A stretch of DNA of 64,000 nt from Paracoccaceae bacterium (lineage in GTDB: Bacteria; Pseudomonadota; Alphaproteobacteria; Rhodobacterales; Rhodobacteraceae). Where the stretch lies: assembly GCA_958296035.1 (NCBI GenBank), contig OY282431.1, positions 744,001-808,000 on the forward strand, given 5' to 3'. Positions 19,444-27,560 of the stretch are shown here, one piece after another. The notes beneath the pieces are model-generated. The model had not been told where the DNA came from, searched no databases, and saw only the letters and a program-made list of their open reading frames with translations. Positions within the stretch are counted from its first letter, which is position 1. Each line of letters opens with the position of its first letter. The position numbers were made by a program, and so were the translations under genes.

Positions 19444-20814
19444 ATGTCGATCCCCCAATCTGGAGGTACAGTCATCGAGCGGCCAGAACAGCTGGCCGCC
19501 TATCTGGAGGAAGGATGCAAGCCGAAATCCGCCTGGCGAATCGGAACGGAGCACGAGAAGTTCGGATTTAACAAGGCGACGCGGTTACCATTGCCTTACG
19601 ATGGGCGCTGCTCCATCAGGAGCATGCTTGAAGGCATGCGCGATCAATTTGGCTGGTCTGGCATTAATGAAGACGGCAACCTTATCGGCCTGGAAAAGGA
19701 TGGTGCCAATATCTCACTGGAACCTGGCGGTCAGCTGGAACTTTCCGGTGCGACATTGTCCACGCTTCACGAGACATGCGACGAGGTCAACCTCCATCTG
19801 CATGAGGTCAAGACAGTAGCTGATCAGATTGGCGCTGCTTTCATGGGTATAGGCGCTGCGCCTGAATGGACTCATGCCCAAATGCCCGTCATGCCCAAGG
19901 GACGATATCGTTTGATGACCGATTACATGCGGCGGGTCGGCAAGTACGGCACCCAAATGATGTATCGGACCTGTACGGTCCAGGTGAATCTGGATTTTGC
20001 ATCGGAAGCTGACATGGTTCGCAAGCTTCGCGTTGGCCTGGCTCTGCAGCCAATTGCAACGGCCTTCTTTGCAAATTCGCCATTCTTTGAAGGCCGACCA
20101 GTCGGACAGCTGAGCTGGCGGGCCCGTATCTGGAGAGATCTGGATGCCGAGCGCACCGGCATGTTACCCTTTGTATTCGAAAGCGGGTTCGGATTCGAAG
20201 CCTGGACAGATTACGCTTTGGATGTGCCCATGTACTTTGTCTATCGGAACGGTCGGTATCTGGATGCCCGTGGAATGTCGTTTCGAGATTTCCTGCGTGC
20301 CAAACTGCCTGTTCTCCCCGGTGAGCTTCCTCTGACCTCGGACTGGGCAGACCATCTCACGACCATATTCCCGGAGGCCAGGATCAAGCGCTTTATCGAA
20401 ATGCGCGGCGCTGACGGCGGCACCTGGCACCGCTTGTGCGCGCTGCCGGCCTTGTGGGTAGGGCTTGTATATGACGAGACCTCACTTGATGCGGCGTGGG
20501 ACCTCGTCAAGAACTGGGACAGCGAAGCACGAGAAGGCTTGCGCGTCAAAGCTGCCAGGCACGGTATCAGGGGCGAATTCGGTGACTTGCGCATTCATGA
20601 TCTTGCCAAAGAAGTCCTGGCGATTGCCGAGCAGGGATTGCGCAATCGGGAGCGTTATGCGGCAAACCAGCCATTGCTAAATGAATCTCACTTTCTGGAT
20701 GCACTGCGTGATTCGGTGGAAACCGGTATGTCGCCGGCCGACGAATTGCTGGCCAAGTATCGTGGCGAATGGAGAGAGAGCCTCGAGCCCATCTACGAGG
20801 AATGCAGTTTCTGA
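19444..20814 (+). CDS. gshA: Glutamate-cysteine ligase (plant/alphaproteobacterial type)
   Basis: This ligase catalyses the first, ATP-dependent step of glutathione synthesis, joining L-glutamate through its gamma-carboxylate to L-cysteine. The 456-residue length and motifs (WRIGTEHEKFGF, LEPGGQLELSG, GIGAAPEW, MYRTCTVQVNLDF, FANSPFFEG, MRGADGGTW) mark the plant-type class found in Alphaproteobacteria, not the E. coli class. The ATG at 19444 matches the usual MSIPQ-like start. gshB is not in this window. A hairpin at 21031-21049 may end the transcript. Confidence 0.95.
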   Translation: MSIPQSGGTVIERPEQLAAYLEEGCKPKSAWRIGTEHEKFGFNKATRLPLPYDGRCSIRSMLEGMRDQFGWSGINEDGNLIGLEKDGANISLEPGGQLELSGATLSTLHETCDEVNLHLHEVKTVADQIGAAFMGIGAAPEWTHAQMPVMPKGRYRLMTDYMRRVGKYGTQMMYRTCTVQVNLDFASEADMVRKLRVGLALQPIATAFFANSPFFEGRPVGQLSWRARIWRDLDAERTGMLPFVFESGFGFEAWTDYALDVPMYFVYRNGRYLDARGMSFRDFLRAKLPVLPGELPLTSDWADHLTTIFPEARIKRFIEMRGADGGTWHRLCALPALWVGLVYDETSLDAAWDLVKNWDSEAREGLRVKAARHGIRGEFGDLRIHDLAKEVLAIAEQGLRNRERYAANQPLLNESHFLDALRDSVETGMSPADELLAKYRGEWRESLEPIYEECSF

Positions 20815-21030
20815 GAGTTGCCGCAACCGATTTATCTCTGACAAATAGCTTGCCGACGACGTCCACTGAATAGAAGCAACTCGGGATTGTGCTTCTGACA
20901 AGCCCTGGTGCTAACTGTAGTGGAAGCTCTCGACACTCTTCGGGAATGGGCACCACGCCTGAAGAGCGGACCCTGATAGTGGTCCCAATTCGATTCCCTG
21001 TTGCCCATTTCCCCCTCTTCTTTTCTTATA

Positions 21031-21056
21031 CGCGAGCGAATAGCTCGCGCGTTTTG
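21031..21056 (+). terminator. Possible terminator hairpin between convergent gshA and plsY
   Basis: A perfect 7-bp stem CGCGAGC / GCTCGCG with loop GAATA (21031-21049) lies between two converging genes. It is followed on the plus strand by CGTTTTG. The T-run is short, so it is a weak factor-independent terminator at best. Confidence 0.4.
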
Positions 21057-21116
21057 TAGTGAAGCGCGTCGACGCTCAACGCCACCTGAATTGTTTCGAC
21101 CAGAGTCATGCCGATT

Positions 21117-21755
21117 TCAGGAAGTAATGTTTGGATCCTTGGGCTTCGTAAGGGAGATCGTTGGTTCCTCGCTGCGAATAATGCGGGCGATGTTCTGGTG
21201 ATGGACAATCCAAACGGCGGTGCCGAGAATCGCCACAACCAAAACAAGGTCCTGAACATTCAGTATCCAGAATGAAGCTGGAGCCGCAGCACCGGCCGCG
21301 AGCGAAGATTTTGAGGCGGTTCTGGTCAACAGGAATACACAGACCCACGCCGCAGCGACTGGCAAAGTGGCGACCATACTCAAAGCTGCCATTACGCCAA
21401 AAAAGGTAGCGACGCCCTTGCCGCCCCTGAATCGATGCCACACCGGAAAAAGGTGGCCACAAAACGCTGCCAGGGCGGCCACACCAACAGCGTCCGGGTT
21501 GCCAATAAAGGTCGACGTTGCGGCTACGGCAAGAAGGCCCTTTCCCATGTCGAGGACAAGTGTCGTTGCTGCTGCAGCCTTGCTGCCGGTACGCAAGACG
21601 TTTGTTGCTCCGATATTTCCCGATCCTTGTTTTCTGAGTTCACCAAGGCCAAACAATCGGGAAGAAACAATGCCGAAACTGACAGAGCCAATGCAGTAAC
21701 TAGCTACCGCAACAAAAAGCAGCGATTGCAAGGGAGTGGTCAGTTCGGGAAGCAC
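21117..21755 (-). CDS. plsY: Acyl-phosphate:glycerol-3-phosphate acyltransferase
   Basis: PlsY is an inner-membrane enzyme that moves the acyl group from acyl phosphate to glycerol-3-phosphate, the first acylation in phospholipid synthesis. The 212 residues contain several membrane helices and the family motifs GSGNIGATNVLRTG (phosphate binding), HLFPVWHRFRGGKGVAT and a GKG triplet. The C-terminal tail (SLTKPKDPNITS) is polar. The ATG at 21755 is well placed. No partner plsX is present. Confidence 0.93.
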   Translation of the reverse strand: MLPELTTPLQSLLFVAVASYCIGSVSFGIVSSRLFGLGELRKQGSGNIGATNVLRTGSKAAAATTLVLDMGKGLLAVAATSTFIGNPDAVGVAALAAFCGHLFPVWHRFRGGKGVATFFGVMAALSMVATLPVAAAWVCVFLLTRTASKSSLAAGAAAPASFWILNVQDLVLVVAILGTAVWIVHHQNIARIIRSEEPTISLTKPKDPNITS

Positions 21756-22201
21756 ATCACCTCCTTGTAATGCAACTCAACTGAATACTTGATTGCTGAA
21801 ACTGGTGCATGGCTGGGCATTCCGGGTAGTATTCAATTGGAATAGTAAAGCTTTCGACCTGGTCAAGTACTTTCTATGCCCGGAGCGCAAATCTGTATAG
21901 ATGGCGTCATTTGGGCAGTTCCTGCCAAGTCGGCCTGCAGGATATCCCAAATTGTCGCCGCACAATTTGGCCACAGGTCCCCAATATTCACTCATACGTC
22001 GGCTTGCAGCGTCTGGCCTTGACTACGACTGACAATCAGCCTTGCGCTCCAGATCACCCCCCTGAACTGTCCATTTGACGCGCAACAATAACCGCGGTTG
22101 CGGCTTCCATGTTTCCCGAGTTCTTGAGAAGCCGCCGGGCTTGAATTGGTCGCCTGAAATATACAGTCTTCCACCACAGCTCCTTTCTGCCACTGCCATT
22201 A
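21756..22201. other. Gene-free stretch between plsY and the IS
   Basis: About 450 bp that separates plsY from the left end of the insertion sequence. No gene recognised. The last bases before the IS are ATTA, matching the first bases after its right end. Confidence 0.4.
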
Positions 22202-22216
22202 GAGCCTCTTGCAAAA
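22202..22216 (+). repeat. Left terminal inverted repeat of the IS
   Basis: GAGCCTCTTGCAAAA, an exact 15-bp complement of the right end at 23536-23550. Confidence 0.85.
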
Positions 22217-22339
22217 CAGGCTCATTGCGGCCTCCGCTGGCCGGAAACAACCGGATTGTTCTTGGGCTGGGCCTAGGCGAGAGGCAGTACATGTGGGTTA
22301 ATGATGGTATCAACAACACAAGATACCGGTGACCGCCCC

Positions 22340-23392
22340 ATGACGCCCGAAGCCTGCATCAGCCGCGTTCCCTGCCTGTTTCAACCCACTCCCGTTCCCG
22401 AGCCCGAGGACGACGGACCGGGGACGGAGCGCTGCAGGAAGTTCCTGCAGGTGATCGACATGGCCGCCTGCGAGAGCCTTGCCTGCATCAAGCGCTACAG
22501 TGGCATCGGGCGGCCCCCGAAGGACCGTGTTGCCATGGCCCGGGCCTTTGCTGCCAGGGCGGTATGGAACCTGCCGACAACGAGCGCCCTTCCTGACCGG
22601 CTGAGGGTCGACAAGTCGCGGCGCCGGATGTGCGGCCGGGTGTTTTCCAGCGAGGGTCCGAGCGAGGCGACGTCTTGGCGTGCGTTCCGAGGTGGGGCAT
22701 GAGACGATGGTCAAGCAGGCGTATGATGGTCACTTGGTGGGGCATGTTTCACGGGATGCAACGGCGTATCAAGGGACGGGAGCCTGCCTGATCGGCAAGG
22801 GCGGCAAAGCCTGGAGGCGATGCTGGCCGCATTGCCATACAACTGCGATGTGGGCAGGAAGAAGGGTTCGAAGGGACATTGCATGACCTGGTGCGGTGAC
22901 AAGTTGCACCTTGACGTCGCCGACGGCGGCGTTCCGCTCAACTGCATCCTGACCTCGGCCTCGCGGCATGACAGTCAGGTGGCGGTGCTGACCGGCGAGC
23001 GGGTGGCGCATCTGTATGCGTTGATGGACAGTGCCTATGATGCCAAGGCGATCAAGGCGTTTTGCGAGGCGTCTGGACAGGTGGCGATCATCAGGGCCAA
23101 CCCCCGCCGCAACAAGCGGCTGAAGGAGGATCTGGCCCGTGAGGCGACGGCGCAGCGGCACGCCAGTCAAATCGACCCGGCCAGCCTGCGCTACCGATTG
23201 CGCAGCACTGCGGAGCGGGTCAATGGCCGTCTTAAGGACGAATTCGGCGGCCGCAACGTCTATGTCCGCGGCCCTGCCAGGGTCTTCGCCCACCTGATGT
23301 CCGGCAGTGTGGCACTGACCGCCGACCGGTTGGGTCGTCTGCGGCCCCGATGCCGGGACGGGGACTTCCGGTCCGCGGTCCGCCGGTCATGA
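22340..23392 (+). pseudogene. DDE transposase of the IS, frameshifted
   Basis: The N-terminal frame (from ATG 22340) has GRPPKDRVAMARAFAARAVW and LPTTSALPDRLRVDKSRRR, the DUF772-like N-terminal region of IS5-superfamily transposases. A second frame holds HLVGHVSRDATA with the first catalytic Asp. The third (about 22820-23392) holds GSKGHCMTWCGDKLHLDVA, the LMDSAYDAKAI segment with the next Asp, and TAERVNGRLKDEFGG with the catalytic Glu region. At least two indels separate these frames, so the enzyme cannot be made in one piece. The catalytic residues themselves are still readable. Confidence 0.8.
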
Positions 23393-23535
23393 TTCCGGAC
23401 CGGCGTATTGAGGCGCGTCCTGAATTGGAGACAACAGCGACAAACCGGGACAATCTGCACTGAAGTGGCTGTGGAGCGTCTCCAACGATGCATTTCCGGT
23501 CTGACCACTGGTTTGATCCCCTGAACGTGCATTCA

Positions 23536-23550
23536 TTTTGCAAGAGGCTC
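23536..23550 (-). repeat. Right terminal inverted repeat of the IS
   Basis: Exact complement of the left 15-bp end. The next bases, ATTA, repeat the left flank. Confidence 0.85.
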
Positions 23551-23551
23551 A

Positions 23552-23944
23552 TTAGGTAAGACTCTTGTATTTCGTGTTGGCCAGCTTGGCCGCCACGGCA
23601 GGCATCGGCATCGGGCGCGTGAGTTCGGAGGCCACATTCGTATCCATGGCAAGCATTTTGCCCGCATAGGACAAAACCGGAGGCTTGCGCATGGAGCAAC
23701 GCGGTGGAAGTTCGAGTACCACGCCGCCAAGGGGAACGAAGCACTCGCGTGTAAACTTTGCGAGGTCCCGAGGACCGGTTCGCCCGCCATTCACGGCTTC
23801 ACGCAGGATGATACTGACCTCTTCCTCCATTGAGCGGTGATGCTCTGAGGCGCACACACGAAGTCGTCTCGTCACGCTGTCGTCGAGACTTCGGATCGTA
23901 ATGTTTGCCAATTCGGCTTCTCCTCCTGATGGCGCAAGACGCAC
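23552..23944 (-). pseudogene. VapB/FitA-like antitoxin fused in frame to a truncated VapC toxin start
   Basis: The first part is a ribbon-helix-helix antitoxin of the FitA/VapB type: LANITIRSLDDSVTRRLRV then RSMEEEVSIILREAV. A likely true start is the TTG at 23905. Its C-terminal toxin-binding part (PLGGVVLELPPR) is normal. In the same frame, with no stop between, comes MLAMDTNVASELTRPMPMP, which is the beginning of a PIN-domain VapC toxin with its first catalytic Asp. The frame then ends after a short tail at 23552, right at the edge of the insertion sequence. The rest of the toxin is missing, so no active ribonuclease can be made. Confidence 0.75.
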
Positions 23945-24136
23945 CCGAATAATGGCGATTTCTCAGATTGAGAAGTAACGTTTCCGTGCAAACCCTAGTA
24001 ATGCTGTTGACAAGCCACTAGTTCACATACAGAGTTCAGACTCGCTGAAAGGCGCGACTACACTTGCAAGGAGATCCATAATGTCAGACTCGGCCACTAA
24101 GAGATGGCGCACGTAGACGCGGCACACTCCTAAGTC

Positions 24137-24373
24137 ATGCCAACAGGACCGAGTGGAGAATGGCGACCGGCCGATGTGGTCGGACATTCCGTTGCTGTTG
24201 CCCATATTGCTACGGATGAAATTGAAGACGCCGGATTCAAGCACCTTGCGAAGTGCGCGGCTGGCCTTGCGGGGGCGAGTGCGGGCACCGAATCCATTGG
24301 GACGCGAAAGCGCAAGCAGATCGCCCGCGTTGTTGCAAAAGCCCGGTCAGCTGTTAGCGGAAAAGTTCAGTGA
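24137..24373 (+). CDS. Small basic protein, first gene of the Ntn-hydrolase cassette
   Basis: A 78-residue protein. It starts MPTGPSGEWRPADVVGHSVA and ends in a basic, alanine-rich part, TRKRKQIARVVAKARSAVSG. This resembles a widespread small-protein family in Alphaproteobacteria with an opening like MPRGPKGEKRPADVI and a histone-like Lys/Ala-rich tail. The role of that family is not established as far as I know; nucleic-acid binding is a guess from its charge. Its TGA overlaps the GTG start of the next gene, which implies translational coupling with the proteasome-like protein. The ATG at 24137 is the only good start. Confidence 0.6.
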   Translation: MPTGPSGEWRPADVVGHSVAVAHIATDEIEDAGFKHLAKCAAGLAGASAGTESIGTRKRKQIARVVAKARSAVSGKVQ

Positions 24374-25179
24374 CTGTCTGCATCGCAGCTTGCGGTGATG
24401 ACGGCAGTTCAGTCGTTGTGGCTAGCGATAGAATGCTCAGTGCGCCGTTTCTCACAGTAGAATTCGATCATCTGGATACCAAGATCAGTCAGATTGACAA
24501 GCGATGCGTAGCACTGTCGTCAGGCGATGCTCTCTGCGTGCAAGAAATACTGATAGGCGGTCTTGGAGCGGCAAATCAATTGCAGAATCCTCCAATAAGC
24601 ACGCTGGCGGAACAAATAAAGTTCAAGTTTTGCGACGTAAGAAAACAAAGAATAAATGATCTAATACTAGGGCCCCGTGGAACTGATTTTGACAATTTTT
24701 ATAGGGGCGGCATGATTAACCAGTTTCCTCGGGACCTAGCGATGATCTTGGACAACCAAGTGCAGAAGCTAGTTCTAGGGACAACACTATTGGTAGCGGG
24801 TGTGGATTCCAGTGGCGCGCACATTTACAGCGTGGAAGATCCGGGTGTTATGCAGTGCTTTGATAGACTCGGTTATCACGCTATTGGCACCGGTTTTCGC
24901 CATGCCGTCCTAAAGTTGGTCTCACTGGGCCAACACATGTCGAATGGTTTGAATGAAACTGTGTTCAACGTATTTTGTGCGAAGAAGGTTGCCGAGGTTG
25001 CTCCTGGCGTAGGCTATACCACAACCATGAAGATCGTGACCAATAAGGGAACGACTATCATAGAGCAGAGATTTCTAGACAAAATGGAGCAAGCCTTCAA
25101 GGAACAGGCGAATCCAAAACTGCAAAAAGTTAGCGACACAATCAAGGACTTGCCATATGAAAACGCCGATAGTGAATGA
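24370..25179 (+). CDS. Proteasome-like Ntn-hydrolase (20S beta-type fold) with Thr2
   Basis: A 269-residue protein starting MTVCIAACGDDGSSVVVASDRM. Removal of Met would expose Thr2, the N-terminal nucleophile of proteasome-type Ntn hydrolases. The following strand and VVVASDRM, with the usual Asp, fit the fold. Further landmarks are TTLLVAGVDSSGAHIYSVEDPG and YHAIGTGFRHAVLKL, the pattern of beta-subunit strands and helix H3. A basic residue at the position of catalytic Lys33 may lie in TKISQIDKRCVALSSGDAL. The start codon is GTG 24370, inside the stop region of the previous gene. Codon use is more AT-rich than in flanking housekeeping genes, which suggests transfer. It could be a self-compartmentalised peptidase or an amidase-like relative. 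Confidence 0.7.
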   Translation: MTVCIAACGDDGSSVVVASDRMLSAPFLTVEFDHLDTKISQIDKRCVALSSGDALCVQEILIGGLGAANQLQNPPISTLAEQIKFKFCDVRKQRINDLILGPRGTDFDNFYRGGMINQFPRDLAMILDNQVQKLVLGTTLLVAGVDSSGAHIYSVEDPGVMQCFDRLGYHAIGTGFRHAVLKLVSLGQHMSNGLNETVFNVFCAKKVAEVAPGVGYTTTMKIVTNKGTTIIEQRFLDKMEQAFKEQANPKLQKVSDTIKDLPYENADSE

Positions 25180-25351
25180 GCCTGAGCAAGACCCTGACTT
25201 GAATTCGGACGAGTTCCGCGTTGCTGTGCCGGTAGATGTACAAGTTCATCTAGCAGAAATCCGCCGAGAATTGGCTGAAGTTCGCTATGAGTTGAGCGTG
25301 CGGAGGGGTAGTGCATGGGATGTTTCACCCAAAAAAACAGACTTAAACTAA
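25157..25351 (+). CDS. Small acidic/coiled protein, third gene of the cassette
   Basis: A 64-residue product that overlaps the end of the Ntn-hydrolase gene by 23 bp. The N-terminal third is acidic (NEPEQDPDLNSDEFR). The middle, HLAEIRRELAEVRYELSVRR, has a heptad look and could form a coiled coil. No family recognised. The overlap and same-strand order suggest it is translated with the preceding gene. Confidence 0.5.
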   Translation: MKTPIVNEPEQDPDLNSDEFRVAVPVDVQVHLAEIRRELAEVRYELSVRRGSAWDVSPKKTDLN

Positions 25352-25768
25352 TGCCAAACAATTAGGTATTCAGTCCTGACATTGGGGGCATGAACAAGTT
25401 GGTGCGGAATGATCCTGAACATACTCGTAGTGGGCGTGTCGACGCGTTCCATTTCCGGGATGGGCGGAGTCTTGATCAACACTGTGACCAGGTTGCTGAT
25501 TAGAGCCGGTGAGGCCTGCACTGCGTACCACGAAGAGACTGTTTGGGAGGTCTAAACTAGGCTTTCTCAGTGCAATGAAATCTGATCGCTCTGCTGCGCC
25601 AAAGACAAGTACGCAAGAAAGTCAAAGCGGCTCCAAGTGGTGCTGGAGACGTGTGGACCAGGACAGTTATTGACAGTGGCAGCAAGATGATACTGTCGTG
25701 GGAGGTCGATGACCGATTCGGCGCAACCGCGTCCAGTTAACTACGGACGACCTAAACTCGACTTTGTA
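25352..25768. other. Gene-free stretch
   Basis: About 420 bp between the cassette and the group II intron fragment. No gene or RNA was recognised. Confidence 0.35.
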
Positions 25769-25935
25769 GTGCGCCCTGAAAGGCGCGTTTATCTAGTGGG
25801 TGCAAATCCCACGCAACAATTGTCGCTTCGGTTGGGTGCAGCCGGGGCGGTTTACGGAGGTAACGATGTAGATTGAAGCACTCTGGTGGCAAAGGGCTGC
25901 GTTAGGCAGCTTAGTATTGTTCCCCAGATAGATGC
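25769..25935 (+). mobile_element. Group II intron 5' fragment
   Basis: Begins GTGCGC (25769-25774), the usual 5' end of a group II intron. It is followed by the hairpin GTGGGTGCAAATCCCAC (25796-25812) and a conserved domain I stretch that includes GGAGGTAACGATG. The stretch from the hairpin on is closely similar to 40612-40760, the start of the larger intron at 40.6 kb. The rest of the intron, its reverse transcriptase and its domains V/VI are absent. The sequence passes into IS66 remnants at about 25.95 kb. Confidence 0.7.
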
Positions 25936-25960
25936 CAAAGTCAATTCCCGGATTGATCCA

Positions 25961-26396
25961 CTACGGTAGGGGACAATTTGTCCCGCTGTGCGCCGACAGC
26001 GTCAAAGGGTTGTGAACGCCTGCCGGGATCATCCGGAACACATCATCATCCGGCACCCGGCCGGCGGCCAGGGCGTACCGTTTGCGTTGTCTTGACTTGA
26101 TGATGTCGAGGCCATCAAGCAGCGCCATGAGCCCGGTGGCCGAGAGCGGCTCGGCCGGACTGGCGGAGACAAGCCCCTTGAAAAGACCGCACGCCAGGCA
26201 CCTGGACCAGATCCAGGTGCCGCCCTGGTCGAAGGCGATGACCTTGAGCATGGTCCGCCGCCGATTGCGGAAGACATACCAGGCCGCCGAGGCGGTTGCG
26301 AACCAGGGCTGAAAGCCCGTCATGGGTCATGCGCATGGCGGCGGGTTCGGTGGCCAGCCAGATGTGGCGCCGGTCGGGAAAGCCGGACCCGATCAT
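25961..26396 (-). pseudogene. IS66 family TnpB accessory protein, frameshifted
   Basis: Begins at about 26396 with a segment RRHIWLATEPAAMRMTHDGL, the conserved N-terminal block of IS66 TnpB. It then shifts frame into YVFRNRRRTMLKVIAFDQGG followed by TWIWSRCL, the second conserved block. A single indel near 26290 separates them. IS66 elements need TnpA, TnpB and TnpC; all three leave traces here but none is whole. Confidence 0.8.
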
Positions 26397-26669
26397 GAGC
26401 GGCGTATCCGCAAGACAACATCGGGGCCGAGTGCACGTTCGATATCCCGTCCTGGCGGGGCAGCTTCCAACTGTACCGATGCGGCGTCCTTGCGGAAGCG
26501 CCGGCACCATCTCCGGAAGGTCTTGTAACGGATGCCCTGGGTGTCGCAGAATTCCCTTTTGTGTCAGCGCCGATGACTGCCAGGTGTCATGGAGCGCCTG
26601 CCATTGTTCACGGCTACGAGCGGGCGCCCGCAACGGCGTGGGTGATGTCTGTGCAATGCCGTTCTCCAT
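26397..26669 (-). pseudogene. IS66 family TnpA-like protein, frameshifted
   Basis: The N-terminal frame starts MENGIAQTSPTPLRAPARSR and has a typical QWQALHDTW helix. A neighbouring frame continues with REFCDTQGIRYKTFRRWCRR, the helix-turn-helix part of IS66 TnpA. An indel near 26560 breaks it. It directly precedes the TnpB remnant as in intact elements. Confidence 0.7.
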
Positions 26670-26820
26670 GGGCCTCTTTCCTCTTCTGATAGCGGTTTGA
26701 TACCGGTTTCAGATGAGCGGAGAACAGCGACTGATCGCCAACAGCCAATCGGAGCTCCCTCGTTTGCCCGCTTAGGCCCACATTGTGGTGACAGCGATTG
26801 GACCTCTTATGAGGCTCCTG

Positions 26821-27000
26821 TCAACGCAGGACCGACCACAGCACACCGCGGCGCATCTTGCCAAGCGCTTCCCGGCCGGCCCGGATATAGGTCTCGTCCA
26901 TCATGATGACTTCGCGACGCAGCACAGAGCACCACTGCGCCTCGGCGACAGGACGCAAGAGGTCAATGGCACGACGGGTCCAGCGCATGGTTGAAACACT
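26821..27000 (-). pseudogene. IS66 transposase (TnpC) fragment
   Basis: Contains AIDLLRPVAEAQWCSVLRRE then VIMMDETYIRAGREALGKMR and GVLWSVL. This is the catalytic centre of IS66 TnpC with its first Asp in MDET. It lies upstream of the tnpA/tnpB remnants, whereas TnpC normally lies downstream of TnpB, so either the element is rearranged or this is a second IS66. Confidence 0.75.
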
Positions 27001-27061
27001 GTGTTTTGCGACATAAGCGGCACCAGACCGGTTCAGGCGACAGAATACGTCTCCAATAAGG

Positions 27062-27162
27062 GTCCCGGCAAGGCCGATGGCAAGATGTCGGTGACATGGA
27101 CGGCCTCGTGCTTCGGCTTGACGAAGCCCTCGATCACTCGCCAATACCGACATCATCCGGAC
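27062..27162 (+). pseudogene. Fragment related to the small protein gene at 41913
   Basis: One frame reads SRQGRWQDVGDMDGLVLRLD followed by EALD. It matches the end of the product of 41913-42197 (HWIDVGEIGGLVLPLDDAFD). The DNA continues to match past the stop of that gene up to about 27195. A 1-nt difference removes the proper stop here. Confidence 0.6.
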
Positions 27163-27195
27163 GTGGACCTGAGCGAGAAAATATACAAAGTCGAG

Positions 27196-27533
27196 CTAAA
27201 GGCGTATCTTGAATCGGTCGAAGGCACAGTTGGCGGTGATATTGATTGTACCCGGCTTGTGAAACTGTACGGAAATTGGATTGGTTCAAAGAGCTACGAA
27301 CAGAAATACTCGCCCGCCGAATGCATGGGGATCAATAGGCGCAAGATCGAAGGCTATCCTCAAACGCGATTTCTGTGAATCGAATGTCGAGCGATAAAAT
27401 CTCACGATGCGAATGGGAATGCGGCGGTTCACGCGGTTAACCAATGCGTTTAGCAAGAAGACTGAGAACTACATTAACATGCTCAACCTCAACCTTTTCA
27501 GTTTGCAGCGCAGGGCAATGCATGTCAGGACAT
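27196..27533 (+). pseudogene. IS1-family transposase, 3' part
   Basis: The frame encodes LKAYLESVEGTVGGDIDCTR, then LVKLYGN and EQKYSPAECMGINRRKIEGY. After an in-frame TAA (codon in VER*NLTMRM) it continues NLTMRMGMRRFTRLTNAFSK. This is the C-terminal half of the IS1 transposase with its conserved RxNLTxR block. The N-terminal half and the zinc-ribbon InsA part are missing. Confidence 0.8.
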
Positions 27534-27560
27534 AATCGGCAGTTAGTGAGCCCCGACTGA

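Larger units (their letters stand above)
22202..23550 (+). mobile_element. Insertion sequence with 15-bp inverted repeats, inactive transposase
   Basis: The ends are a perfect inverted repeat, GAGCCTCTTGCAAAA at 22202-22216 and its complement at 23536-23550. The flanks are ATTA on both sides (22198-22201 and 23551-23554), which would be a 4-bp target duplication. The element is 1349 bp, a normal size for an IS5-superfamily element. It carries one DDE transposase gene split by frameshifts. It sits directly beside the truncated end of a toxin-antitoxin remnant, so insertion or a deletion from its edge may have removed the toxin. Confidence 0.8.

Noticed and set aside
21777-22201. Rest of the VapC toxin on the left side of the IS
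   Set aside because: Minus-strand frames there do not show PIN-domain motifs, so the toxin body seems deleted rather than simply split.
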